Shown here: in pieces, positions 19,955 through 28,909 of the stretch
Position numbering within the stretch: the stretch's first letter is position 1
How the letters are laid out: the number at the start of each line of letters is the position of its first letter
Origin: Gammaproteobacteria bacterium
GTDB lineage: Bacteria; Pseudomonadota; Gammaproteobacteria; Steroidobacterales; Rariloculaceae
DNA: 64,000 bases
Direction: 5' to 3'
Assembly (NCBI GenBank): GCA_022819855.1
Contig: JAJEGN010000021.1
Span: 1 to 64,000, forward strand
The notes under the pieces: model-generated
The model's database searches: none
The model's input: only the letters and a program-made list of their open reading frames with translations
Told to the model about the DNA's origin: nothing
Position numbers and translations under genes: made by a program

Positions 19955-21041
19955 TGTCCCGTCCCCGCGAGCCCTCCCCGTCGGCCCGTCCCCCGATTCC
20001 CGTCCGTTCGATGGCTCTGAGGCGCTCCGCCAGCGCGTCGAGTTGCCGGAAGCGGGCGGCGCTGCGCCGCCAGCGCTGCGCCTCCTCGGCCGGCAGGCTG
20101 CCGCCGTATGTGCCTGGCTTTCGTACCGACTTCGTCACGACGCTTCTGAACGTGAACATGACGTCATCGCAGATCTCCAGGTGATTGATCATGACGACGC
20201 CGCCGCCGACCTTGCAACGCCGGCCGATTCTGGTGCTTCCGGCAGCGCCCGACATTGCCGCCATGACGGTATGGGCGCCGACCCGGACGTTGTGAGCGAT
20301 CTGCACGAGATTGTCGAGCTTGACGCCATCCTCGATGACCGTGTTCTCGATCGTCCCCCGGTCGATCGTCGTGTTGGCGCCGATCTCGACATCGTCGCCG
20401 ATCGTCACGCCGCCAATCTGCGGAACTTTCACCCACGCGCCCTCGTCCTCGGCAAAGCCGAAGCCGTCCGAACCGATCACGACACCGGGATGGATCACGC
20501 AGCGCACACCCATCGTCACGCCGTCGAGCACGGTCACGCGAGCCAGCAGGCGAGAATCGGCTCCGATGCGGACGTTCCCGCCGATCACGCTGCCGGCGCC
20601 GAGCATCGCCCGCTCGCCCACGATACTCGCCGCGCCGATCGCGACGTTCGGTCCGACGCACGCCGATTCCGCAACGAGCGCATCGGCCGCAACGGTTGCG
20701 GTCGGGTGTACTCCCGGTTCGACGTCGCGCGGCGGATGCAGGAGCGCGGCGACACGCGCGTAGGTCGCGTAAGGGTTCGAATTGACTAGGCTCGCGACGG
20801 GACAGTCCGCCCTGTGCCGTTCCTCGAGGATGACCGCGGTCGCGCGAGTGTCCTTCAGTCGGCCGCGGAAGTGAGGGTTGGCAAGGAAACTGACGGCGCC
20901 GGCGCCGGCGCCCGACAAGGTCGCGACGCGGTCGACGACAGTGCCGCTGTCGCCATCGAGCTCGCAACCGTAACGATCAGCGAGCTCACCGAGCGTCACC
21001 GGCTGCGCTGGCTCGCGCAGGCCAGAGACGTCATTCCTCAC
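19947..21041 (-). CDS. lpxD: UDP-3-O-acylglucosamine N-acyltransferase
   Basis: Third step of lipid A synthesis, adding the second hydroxyacyl chain. The N-terminal domain ([17 protein letters not shown], then [12 protein letters not shown]) and the hexapeptide-repeat beta-helix ([18 protein letters not shown] onward, with [16 protein letters not shown]) are clear. The C-terminus is extended with charged residues. No ATG suits the start. GTG at 21041 overlaps the skp stop by 11 bp and gives 364 residues. GTG at 20999 gives 350 residues and begins exactly where LpxD similarity begins. Neither has a convincing ribosome-binding site. Confidence 0.93.
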   Translation of the reverse strand: MRNDVSGLREPAQPVTLGELADRYGCELDGDSGTVVDRVATLSGAGAGAVSFLANPHFRGRLKDTRATAVILEERHRADCPVASLVNSNPYATYARVAALLHPPRDVEPGVHPTATVAADALVAESACVGPNVAIGAASIVGERAMLGAGSVIGGNVRIGADSRLLARVTVLDGVTMGVRCVIHPGVVIGSDGFGFAEDEGAWVKVPQIGGVTIGDDVEIGANTTIDRGTIENTVIEDGVKLDNLVQIAHNVRVGAHTVMAAMSGAAGSTRIGRRCKVGGGVVMINHLEICDDVMFTFRSVVTKSVRKPGTYGGSLPAEEAQRWRRSAARFRQLDALAERLRAIERTGIGGRADGEGSRGRDNG

Positions 21042-21567
21042 TGCTGGATTGTTGAAAGCTGGCCTGTATCGATTCCAGCACGTCCTGGGTGATGTCGACA
21101 GCGGTGCTGTAATACAGAACATCGGCCACGACGAGGTCGAAACCGGCCTGCCTCGCGTAGGCCTGCACTGCCTGAAGCAGGGAGGCCTGCAGATTGCCCA
21201 GTTCCTCGTTGCGGCGCAGATTGAAGTCTTCGTTCAGCTCATTGTTTTCGCGCTGGAGGTCGCGTTGCTCGTCGCGTATCTGCCGTTCGAGGCTGACTCG
21301 CTCCTCTTCGCCCATGACCGAAGAGTCGCGCTGATACGTTTCCTGCTTCTCCTGCAGCGCGGTTTGCATCGCGACGAGGTCGCGCTGGCGCGGTGCGAAC
21401 TCGGCCTCGAGCGCGGCCATCGCCTCCTGTGTCTGAGGCGCCTGCTCGAGCAGGATGCCCACATTGACGACGCCTATCCTGAGCGGCGCCTGCGCGAATG
21501 CGGTGACGGCGACGAACGCCGTGGCAAGCAGCGCGACCCGGGTCGCCACGCGCTGTTTCCTCGTCAT
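21031..21567 (-). CDS. skp: Periplasmic chaperone Skp/OmpH
   Basis: Periplasmic holdase that carries unfolded outer membrane proteins to BamA. The 178-residue protein has a signal peptide (cleavage probably after AFA, residue 25), the conserved IGVVNVGILLEQAPQ strand, a long charged coiled-coil section (about 60-130, rich in E, Q and R) that would form the tentacles, and a C-terminal FDLVVADVLYYS strand. It sits between bamA and lpxD as in other Gram-negatives. Confidence 0.93.
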   Translation of the reverse strand: MTRKQRVATRVALLATAFVAVTAFAQAPLRIGVVNVGILLEQAPQTQEAMAALEAEFAPRQRDLVAMQTALQEKQETYQRDSSVMGEEERVSLERQIRDEQRDLQRENNELNEDFNLRRNEELGNLQASLLQAVQAYARQAGFDLVVADVLYYSTAVDITQDVLESIQASFQQSSSEE

Positions 21568-21587
21568 GAGTTCAGTCCCTCAAAGAT

Positions 21588-23981
21588 TCAAAATGCATTG
21601 CCGATGGAGAACTGGAACCGTTCGATCTCGTCGCCCCACAGGAAGTCCGTCTCGTCCTGCGCGTTCAGCGGTGACGCGTAACTGAAACGCAGGAGACCGA
21701 GCGGCGCGAGCCATTCTACGGCAAGCCCCACCGACTGCTTCAAATTATCATAATCGAAATCGTAGTCGATTTCGTTGAAGCCGGTCCGGTCGTAGAACGT
21801 CACACCGCCCGTCGAGAACACGTTGCCGATGTCGTAGAAGAGCGAGATTCGCGTCGAATTGCCGAGCTTGCCCGGCGTCGGCATGATGAGTTCGAGCTGA
21901 TTGGCGACCAGCATGTTGCCGCCGTACGGATTGCCGAGGGAATCGATCGGACCCATCCAGCTTTCCTTGAAGCCGCGAACGGTGCCGGGGCCGCCGCCGA
22001 AGAAGTTGCGAAACGGCGGCGGAGAGGTGGTTTCGCCGTAGCCTTCGCCGAGCGCCAGCTCCGAATTGATCTTGAACCGCCAGGCGCCCGGCAGTCGGAA
22101 GTACTTGGTGAAATTCATCCGGGCAACGTAGTACTCGACCTCGCTGCCCGGGACGGCGGCCTGGAGATTCATGCTGAGCCGCATGCCGCTGTCGGGAAAG
22201 AGCACCCGGTTGCGCGTGTCGAACGCCCAGCCCGCGACGAGTTCGAAAGACTGGATTTCCGTTGCGGCGATCGCGGAATTCGGGCCGCCGATGTTGATCT
22301 GATTACCGTTGTTCAGTACCCACTCGCGCGCCTGCTGCGAGCTGTAGTAGCTCGTGATCAGTTCCGCGCTCTGGTAGGCGAATCCGAATCTGAGTTGCTG
22401 GTACTCCGTGATCGGATAGGCCCAGTTGAGACCTGCCGTCATCGTGGTCGTGGAGAACTGCGAAGCCACGGACGTGAACTGCTCGATGTCCTGGTAGGAG
22501 AACTGGATCGACCTCTGCAGACCGTCCATGTTGCGGTACGGGTCGGTGAAGCTCAGGTCGTAAACCTTGTAATACTCGCCACCCGTAAGGTTCAACGCGA
22601 CGCGGTTGCCGGTGCCCATGAAGTTCGAATGGATGAAGTTGCCGCCGAGAATGACCCCCTGCGTTCCCGAATAGCCGACGCTGCCGCCGAACTGTCCCGG
22701 CAGGCCCTCTTCGATTTCGAACTCGACGTCGACGAGATCGGGGCTCCCCGCCACGGGTATGGTTTCGTATTCCACGGTTTCGACGTACGGCAGGCGCTGC
22801 AGCAGGATCTTCGAGCGCTCGAGCAGATCGTTGGACAGATAGCCGCCCTCGAACTGCCGCATCTCGCGCCGGAACACCTCGTCGTTGACGTTGGCCGCGC
22901 CGTTGAAATTGATGCGCCTGACGTAGACGCGGCTCTGCGCGTCGACGAAGAACGTCACGGCGACTTCCCGCGTTTCCTCGTCGAGTTCGGGCACGGCCTG
23001 AATCTGGGGAAAGGCGTAACCGTCGCGTCCGAGCCGGATTCGCATGGCCTCCTCGCTGAACGTCAGCAGTTGCTGCGAGAAAATCTGCCCGGGCTGCGAC
23101 AGGATCAGTGCGTTGAGTTCGGCTTCCGGGATTGCGGTGTCGCCGGCCAGGCGAACGTCGGAAATCACATACAGATCGCCTTCATCGACGCTGATCGAGA
23201 CGAAAATATCCTTCTTGTCGGGCGATATCGTGACCACCGGCTGACCGTCCAGGCGGAAGTCGGCGTAGCCGCGGTCCATGTAGAACGACCTCAGCGTCTC
23301 TATGTCGCCCTCGAGAGCCTCCTTCGAATAGCGGTTGTCATCGCGGATGAACGACAGCCAGTTGCCGGTGGTCAGCTCGAATCCGTCAAGGATCTCCTCG
23401 TCGGAGAACCGGCTGTTGCCGACGATGTTGATCTGCCGGATCTGCGCGCGGTCGCCTTCCTCGATCTCGATCTCCACGCGAACGCGGTTGTCGGAAAGGT
23501 CTTCGACGGTCGCATCGACACGCGCGGCGTACTTCCCGCGGCCATAGTATTCGTCGGTCAGGAACTGCTGGACCTCGTCGAGCACGGACCGGTCGAAGAT
23601 CCTGCCCTGGGCGAGACCCACATCGCGAAGCGAGCGCTCGAGGTCCTCGTCCTCGATGTCCTCGTTGCCGGAGAACGTGAACTCCTCGATCGTCGGCCGT
23701 TCCAGCACGGCGATGACCAGGGTGTCGTCGTCGCGGCGCATCTCGATGTCCTGGAAGAAGCCGGTCGAGTAGATCCCCCGGATCGCCTCGCGAACGACCT
23801 GTTCGTCGACCGTATCGCCGATGTTGAGGGGCAGGTAGTTGTAGATCGTGCCTTCGGATATCCGCTGTGCCCCTTCCACCTGGAAGTTCTGGACGACGAA
23901 CGGCAACTGCGCCGCAACGGGCGCGGCCGCAATCAGACCGGCAAGACAGGCGATCGTTTCAGTCAGGCGTACGCGCATCAT
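21588..23981 (-). CDS. bamA: Outer membrane protein assembly factor BamA
   Basis: Central Omp85 component of the BAM complex that inserts beta-barrels into the outer membrane. The 797 residues hold a signal peptide ending VAA-Q, five POTRA domains (to about residue 420; the first starts FVVQNFQVEGAQRISEG), and a 16-stranded barrel with the conserved loop GGPGTVRGFKE. The protein ends in the C-terminal Phe signature (FSIGNAF). The ATG at 23981 overlaps the rseP stop by one base (TAATG). Confidence 0.97.
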   Translation of the reverse strand: MMRVRLTETIACLAGLIAAAPVAAQLPFVVQNFQVEGAQRISEGTIYNYLPLNIGDTVDEQVVREAIRGIYSTGFFQDIEMRRDDDTLVIAVLERPTIEEFTFSGNEDIEDEDLERSLRDVGLAQGRIFDRSVLDEVQQFLTDEYYGRGKYAARVDATVEDLSDNRVRVEIEIEEGDRAQIRQINIVGNSRFSDEEILDGFELTTGNWLSFIRDDNRYSKEALEGDIETLRSFYMDRGYADFRLDGQPVVTISPDKKDIFVSISVDEGDLYVISDVRLAGDTAIPEAELNALILSQPGQIFSQQLLTFSEEAMRIRLGRDGYAFPQIQAVPELDEETREVAVTFFVDAQSRVYVRRINFNGAANVNDEVFRREMRQFEGGYLSNDLLERSKILLQRLPYVETVEYETIPVAGSPDLVDVEFEIEEGLPGQFGGSVGYSGTQGVILGGNFIHSNFMGTGNRVALNLTGGEYYKVYDLSFTDPYRNMDGLQRSIQFSYQDIEQFTSVASQFSTTTMTAGLNWAYPITEYQQLRFGFAYQSAELITSYYSSQQAREWVLNNGNQINIGGPNSAIAATEIQSFELVAGWAFDTRNRVLFPDSGMRLSMNLQAAVPGSEVEYYVARMNFTKYFRLPGAWRFKINSELALGEGYGETTSPPPFRNFFGGGPGTVRGFKESWMGPIDSLGNPYGGNMLVANQLELIMPTPGKLGNSTRISLFYDIGNVFSTGGVTFYDRTGFNEIDYDFDYDNLKQSVGLAVEWLAPLGLLRFSYASPLNAQDETDFLWGDEIERFQFSIGNAF

Positions 23982-25354
23982 TAGCTGAACATCCTGCTTA
24001 TGTCGTTGTAGAACACGAAACTCATCAAGACGATGAGAAACACGATACCAAGTTGCTGGCCGACGAGCATGGCGCGTTCGGACAGCGGCGAGCCCTTGAG
24101 CCATTCCGCGAGCTGATAGACGATCTGCCCTCCATCGAGCAGGGGAATCGGCAGGAGATTCATGATGCCGAGACTGATGCTGACGATGGCGAGGAAGCTC
24201 AGAAACGCGCTAAATCCGGCCTCGGCGCTGTCGCCGGCATAGGCGGCGATCGAGATGGGACCGGAGACGTTGCGCAGCGACACGTCGCCGATGACCATGC
24301 GCGCCAGCATGCGAAGCGTCAATGCCGTCATCTCCCAGGTCTTCGCGGCGCCCCTGTAAAGCCCTTCCGCGACGCCGTAGCGCTCCTCGGACCGGATTCG
24401 CTCCAGCACATCGTCAGGCAGTTGCGACGGCCTCCAGGCGCCGATCCGCCCGACGCGCTCGCCGTTCTCCTCGACTTCGCCGATCCGCATCGCGAGTTCG
24501 ACTTCGCGATTTTCCCTGAGGACGAGCAAGCCGACCGTTTCGCCCGGCCGGGCCCTGATCGTCTCGAGCCAGACCTGCCAGCTCTCGATGGGCTCTCCGT
24601 CGACGCTGAGCACGCGGTCGCCGGCCGCGAGCCCGGCCTGCTCGGCCGGCGAATCCGGGTCGACACGCTCGATGTCGGGCGGCATCGTCGGACCGGGGCG
24701 GATTCCGAGCCCGCTGAAGAGCGCCTCGGGCTCCGTCAGCTCCGATACGCGGTCGCGCACATCGAGTTCGACGTAGCGCTCGTTGCCGGCCGCGTCGCTT
24801 ATGTCAAGTTCGATCCGCCCATCGGCGAGCATTTCGTCGAGGATCGCAACGACCGCCTGTTCCCAGGTCGCGGTCGACCTGCCTCCGACGGCCCGGATTT
24901 CGTCGTCGGCGCGCATGCCCGCAACGGCCGCGATCGACCCTTCCGATACCGCCCCGACGATCGGCTTGAGCGCGGGTACGCCGGACACGAACATGACCCA
25001 GTAGGCAAAGATCGCGAACAGGAAGTTGAAGCCGGGGCCGGCGGCGAGCACCGCGATCCGGTGCGGGATCGGGCGGCGATTGAAGGCCCGGTGCTGCTCG
25101 GCTTCGTCAACGGGGCCTTCGCGCTCGTCGAGCAGCTTGACGTAGCCGCCCAACGGAATTGACGACAACCAGTATTCGACGTGATCCGGCGGGCCACCCT
25201 GCCAGCGCCACAGCGGTTTGCCGAAACCGACCGAGAATCGAAGGATCTTGAAACCCAGCTTTCGGGCAACGATGAAATGCCCGTATTCGTGCACGGACAC
25301 GAGCACGCCGATGGCGACGATGAAGGCAATTATGGAGAGTGCAAGATCCACCAT
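23981..25354 (-). CDS. rseP: Site-2 intramembrane metalloprotease RseP
   Basis: Cleaves anti-sigma-E (RseA) and signal peptide remnants within the membrane. The 457-residue protein has the zinc motif HEYGH (residues 22-26) in the first transmembrane segment. Two periplasmic PDZ regions follow; the second contains SPAEQAGLAAGDRVLSVDG. The C-terminal family motif NLLPIPLLDGGQIVY and two more membrane segments complete it. ATG 25354 is preferred over an in-frame TTG at 25372, although neither has a strong ribosome-binding site. In most relatives dxr or cdsA lies directly upstream; here a 441-bp stretch without a clear gene does. Confidence 0.96.
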   Translation of the reverse strand: MVDLALSIIAFIVAIGVLVSVHEYGHFIVARKLGFKILRFSVGFGKPLWRWQGGPPDHVEYWLSSIPLGGYVKLLDEREGPVDEAEQHRAFNRRPIPHRIAVLAAGPGFNFLFAIFAYWVMFVSGVPALKPIVGAVSEGSIAAVAGMRADDEIRAVGGRSTATWEQAVVAILDEMLADGRIELDISDAAGNERYVELDVRDRVSELTEPEALFSGLGIRPGPTMPPDIERVDPDSPAEQAGLAAGDRVLSVDGEPIESWQVWLETIRARPGETVGLLVLRENREVELAMRIGEVEENGERVGRIGAWRPSQLPDDVLERIRSEERYGVAEGLYRGAAKTWEMTALTLRMLARMVIGDVSLRNVSGPISIAAYAGDSAEAGFSAFLSFLAIVSISLGIMNLLPIPLLDGGQIVYQLAEWLKGSPLSERAMLVGQQLGIVFLIVLMSFVFYNDISRMFS

Positions 25355-25795
25355 AGTCGGATCGGAAGCCAACCTCGTTGAGCTATGCCTGTGATTATTC
25401 TACCTATTCGTCGGGCGCCTTGCGCGGACCCGCAGAGGCATCGACCTCATACGGGCGGCCGCGAGCGGCCAGGAGCCCGCGGCCCATGACTGAACTGACA
25501 CCTGCCGCCGCGCCCGGTTCCTGCCCGGAACCCGAAAACGGCGAATCTGACGAGATCGTAATGTTTGGGCTTGCCGTTCAAGCACTTGCCGTTCGGAAAG
25601 GCCAATACGAACGGCCGGGAGCTTGCGCTGCAGGGGCGGATGAGGGTGAATTCGCAGCCGCCAGTTCCCGGGACGCAGGCTCCCAGGGCACGTCCGGCCG
25701 CGCGCTCCGTTACACACAGGGCGCCGACGGCCAGCGGTGTTCGGCACATTCCCGAAGCAGCGGGGCCTTCGCCACCGGCTGCCGGTGTCGAACTG
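25355..25795. other. 441-bp stretch without a recognisable gene, at the usual dxr position
   Basis: Lies between cdsA and rseP. Both strands carry short open frames (for example 25447-25749 minus and 25565 onward plus), but none looks like Dxr, UppS or any family I know, and no start with a good ribosome-binding site stands out. It holds a 10-bp direct repeat CTTGCCGTTC (25570-25579 and 25585-25594) and a CCGTTC/GAACGG inverted repeat (25589-25614). It may be a relic, a structured RNA or a spacer. Confidence 0.4.
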
Positions 25796-26620
25796 TCAGC
25801 CGACGAGCCCGCCGAATTGAAGGCCCAGCGCGTAGACGGGAACCGCGGCCGTCAGCCCGTCGATCCGGTCCATCACGCCGCCGTGCCCGGGCAGCAGGCT
25901 GCCGCTGTCCTTCGCACCGACATTGCGCTTGAGCATGCTGACGGTCAGGTCGCCGACGACCGAGACGGCGGCGGCCGCCACTGCAGCCGCAAGGAACGCC
26001 GGCAGCGGCAAGGCGAGCGCGTAGCTCGCAATCAGGGCAGCGGCGGCGGCGAAGGCAATCCCGCCGGCAACGCCCTCCCAGGTCTTGCCCGGACTGATCC
26101 GCGGCGCGAGCTTCGTGCGGCCGATCGCACGACCGACGAAAAACGCGCCGATATCGGCCGCCGCGACCAACGCGAGACCCGTGAATGCAAGCCACGGCCC
26201 TCGCGGTCCTGCTCCGTGGATATGGGTCAGGAGCAGCCAGCCCGGAAAGAGCGCCGCGAATCCCAGGGCCGCGATCGCCGTTGCGGGCAGCGGGCGCGGC
26301 CAGACGGCCAGCCCCAGGGCCGCAAGGAGCCAGCCCGCCAGCGCAAGGACGAGCGCGGCATCGGAATACGCAGCCGCTCCGGGAAACGCCAGCAGCATGA
26401 GCAATCCCAGAGCGACGACGTAGATGCCGCAGGCGCGCGGCCCGTACTGCGCGAACCGGGCCCACTCCCAGCTTCCCGCCAGCACGAAGGCGCCGAGCAG
26501 AACCGCGACCGCCGCGGTGGGCAGCAACAGGAGGGCTGCCGTGGCAGCGCCGCCGAGCACGAGCGCCGTGACGACGCGCGCCGCCAGCGGCCGGTCCGGT
26601 GAGTTGCGGCCATCAGTCAC
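25796..26620 (-). CDS. cdsA: Phosphatidate cytidylyltransferase
   Basis: Makes CDP-diacylglycerol from phosphatidate and CTP, the branch point of phospholipid synthesis. The 274-residue integral membrane protein has about eight hydrophobic segments and the full CDS signature near the C-terminus (SVVGDLTVSMLKRNVGAKDS, then PGHGGVMDRIDGL), plus SPGKTWEG. Its start is 12 bp after the frr stop. In E. coli dxr and uppS lie between frr and cdsA; both are absent here. Confidence 0.95.
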   Translation of the reverse strand: MTDGRNSPDRPLAARVVTALVLGGAATAALLLLPTAAVAVLLGAFVLAGSWEWARFAQYGPRACGIYVVALGLLMLLAFPGAAAYSDAALVLALAGWLLAALGLAVWPRPLPATAIAALGFAALFPGWLLLTHIHGAGPRGPWLAFTGLALVAAADIGAFFVGRAIGRTKLAPRISPGKTWEGVAGGIAFAAAAALIASYALALPLPAFLAAAVAAAAVSVVGDLTVSMLKRNVGAKDSGSLLPGHGGVMDRIDGLTAAVPVYALGLQFGGLVG

Positions 26621-26632
26621 GGCGTCGGAGTC

Positions 26633-27190
26633 TCAAAACTCCATGATCTCCGTTTCCTTCTCCTTGAGCAGCCCGTCGATCGCGGCGACGAAACGGTCCG
26701 TGATCTGCTGGACCTCGTCCTGCGCGCGATGGTCTTCGTCCTCGGTGATCATCTTTTCCCTGAGCAGTTCCTTGATCGAACCGAGCGCGTCCCGACGAAT
26801 GTTGCGGATTGCGATCCGGCCGGTCTCCGCTTCGCCGCGCACGATGCGCACGAGTTCCCTGCGGCGCTCCTCCGTCATGGCCGGCACCGGTACGCGTATC
26901 ACGTTCCCGGCCGACATCGGCGTCAGTCCGAGGTCGGAGTTGAGGATCGCTCTTTCGACGACTGCCACCATGGGTTTCTCCCAGGGCGTGACCGTGAGCG
27001 TCCGTGCGTCCTCGACGCTGAGCGTCGCGACCTGGTTCACCGGGACCTGCGTCCCGTAGTATTCAACGGTGAGGTGTTCGAGCAGGCCGACGTTCGCGCG
27101 GCCGGTCCGCAGGCGGCGGAACTCTCCCCTGAGCGACTCGATGCTGCGCTGCATCCGCACTTCGGCTTCCTGCTTGACGTCTTCTATCAT
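26633..27190 (-). CDS. frr: Ribosome recycling factor
   Basis: Releases ribosomes from mRNA after termination together with EF-G. The 185-residue length is exactly that of E. coli RRF. It has the N-terminal helix ([20 protein letters not shown]), [20 protein letters not shown], and the C-terminal [19 protein letters not shown] helix. The ATG at 27190 overlaps the pyrH stop (ATGA). Confidence 0.98.
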   Translation of the reverse strand: MIEDVKQEAEVRMQRSIESLRGEFRRLRTGRANVGLLEHLTVEYYGTQVPVNQVATLSVEDARTLTVTPWEKPMVAVVERAILNSDLGLTPMSAGNVIRVPVPAMTEERRRELVRIVRGEAETGRIAIRNIRRDALGSIKELLREKMITEDEDHRAQDEVQQITDRFVAAIDGLLKEKETEIMEF

Positions 27191-27936
27191 GAGTTCGTGC
27201 CCGTGGCTGACAGCATGTTCGTGACCGAGGTTCCGAGTTGTGCGCCGCATGCGACGCGCACGAGGTCGCCGGGGTTGTTGAGATCGAAGACGACCAGCGG
27301 CAGATCGTTGTCGCGGCACATGACGATGGCCGTCGCATCCATGACCTTGAGCCTGTCCGTGAGAACCTGGTCGAAGGACAGCGAACCATAACGCACGGCG
27401 TTCGGATCGACCGCCGGATCCGCGGAATAGACGCCGTCCACCTTGGTGGCCTTGATCAGCACATCGGCGCCGATTTCGATCCCCCTCAGGCTCGCCGCGG
27501 TATCGGTCGTGAAAAACGGGTTGCCCGTGCCCGCGGCGAAAAGCACCACCCGGCCTTTCTCGAGATGTCTCACTGCCCTGCGGCGGATATAGTCCTCGCA
27601 AACTTCATGGATCTGCAACGCCGACATGACACGCGCATACACGCCCTGACGTTCGAGCGCATCCTGCATCGCGAGCGCGTTGATGACCGTGGCCAGCATG
27701 CCCATGTGATCGGCCGTGACACGGTCCATGCCGGCCTCGGCGAGGCCGGCGCCGCGAAAGATGTTCCCGCCGCCGATGACGAGCCCGACCTCAACGCCGC
27801 GGGAGGCGACTTCGGCAACTTCGGTCGCGATTCTCTGGATGACGGGCGGATCGATGCCGTATTGCTGGCTGCCCAACAGCGCCTCGCCACTGAGTTTGAG
27901 CAGTATCCGCCGATATGCAGGCGAGTCTTGCGCCAT
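27187..27936 (-). CDS. pyrH: Uridylate kinase
   Basis: Phosphorylates UMP to UDP; an allosteric hexamer of the amino acid kinase family. The 249-residue protein has [13 protein letters not shown] near the N-terminus, [16 protein letters not shown], the phosphate-binding [20 protein letters not shown] segment, and the C-terminal [16 protein letters not shown]. It lies between tsf (42 bp upstream) and frr (overlapping). Confidence 0.97.
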   Translation of the reverse strand: MAQDSPAYRRILLKLSGEALLGSQQYGIDPPVIQRIATEVAEVASRGVEVGLVIGGGNIFRGAGLAEAGMDRVTADHMGMLATVINALAMQDALERQGVYARVMSALQIHEVCEDYIRRRAVRHLEKGRVVLFAAGTGNPFFTTDTAASLRGIEIGADVLIKATKVDGVYSADPAVDPNAVRYGSLSFDQVLTDRLKVMDATAIVMCRDNDLPLVVFDLNNPGDLVRVACGAQLGTSVTNMLSATGTNS

Positions 27937-27978
27937 TGAGCCCCCGCTGCTCGCGGCGATACGCCGCGGCGCCCGCCT

Positions 27979-28845
27979 TTATAGCAAAGCGGCGACCTCT
28001 TCTCCAAAGCCGGCCTGCTTCTTCTCGATGCCTTCGCCGACCTCGAAGCGAACGAAACGCTTGACCCTGGCGCCGTTCTGCGCGAGCAATTGACCGACCT
28101 TCGTGTCGGTGTCCTTGACGAACTGCTGACCGGTCAGGGTGACCTCGTCGAAGTGTTTTCTGAGCCGCCCTTCGACGATCTTCGCAACGATGTGCTCGGG
28201 CTTGCCGGTCTGGGCCGCCTGAGCCGAGAGAATCTCCGTTTCCCTGGCAACCTCGTCTTCGGGCACATCATCGATGGAAACGTAGCTCGGCGATGCCGCG
28301 GCCACATGCATCGCCAGGTCGCGCGCGAGTTCCACGCTGCCGCCGTCGAGGTCCACCAGCACGCCGATCCTGTTCATGTGGACGTAGGATCCAACGGTGT
28401 CCGGGCTCTGAAGCGTGCTGAACCTGCGCACGACGATGTTCTCGCCGATCTTGCTGATGAGCCCCTGGCGCAGTTCGCTCAGCGTCGAACCGCCGGATTC
28501 CACTTCCATGAGCGCCTCGACCGAAGCCGGCGCATGCTCGAGCACGGCCTGCCCCACGAGCGCGGTGAACTGGCGAAAGTTCTCGTCCTTCGCAACGAAA
28601 TCGGTTTCGGAATTGACTTCGAGCAGCGCGTAGCGGCCGCCGTCCGGATCGCTCGCGACGAGCACCTGCCCTTCCGCGGCGATTCGCGACGCCTTCCTGT
28701 CGGCCTTCGCCTGACCCGCCATGCGCAGCAGATCCGACGCGGCATCGATGTCGCCGCCGGCTTCGACGAGCGCCTTCTTGCAGTCCATCATGCCCGCGCC
28801 GGTTCGTTCGCGCAGTTCCTTGACCTGTGCCGGTTTAATCTGCAT
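27979..28845 (-). CDS. tsf: Elongation factor Ts
   Basis: Nucleotide exchange factor for EF-Tu. The 288-residue protein has the N-terminal UBA-like domain (VKELRERTGAGMMDCKKALV), the SEVNSETDFVAKDE-type motif (EVNSETDFVAKDENF near residue 78), and a C-terminal dimerisation region. It is 64 bp downstream of rpsB, the usual partner. Confidence 0.98.
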   Translation of the reverse strand: MQIKPAQVKELRERTGAGMMDCKKALVEAGGDIDAASDLLRMAGQAKADRKASRIAAEGQVLVASDPDGGRYALLEVNSETDFVAKDENFRQFTALVGQAVLEHAPASVEALMEVESGGSTLSELRQGLISKIGENIVVRRFSTLQSPDTVGSYVHMNRIGVLVDLDGGSVELARDLAMHVAAASPSYVSIDDVPEDEVARETEILSAQAAQTGKPEHIVAKIVEGRLRKHFDEVTLTGQQFVKDTDTKVGQLLAQNGARVKRFVRFEVGEGIEKKQAGFGEEVAALL

Positions 28846-28909
28846 GGCAGAGCCTCATTTGAAAATTGGTGAACGCCGGGACGCGACGGCTGTCGCGGCC
28901 CGATCCGGT

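Noticed and set aside
25378-25932. Plus-strand frame across the cdsA-rseP gap
   Set aside because: It runs into antisense cdsA, and the translated sequence matches nothing I recognise; not called as a gene.
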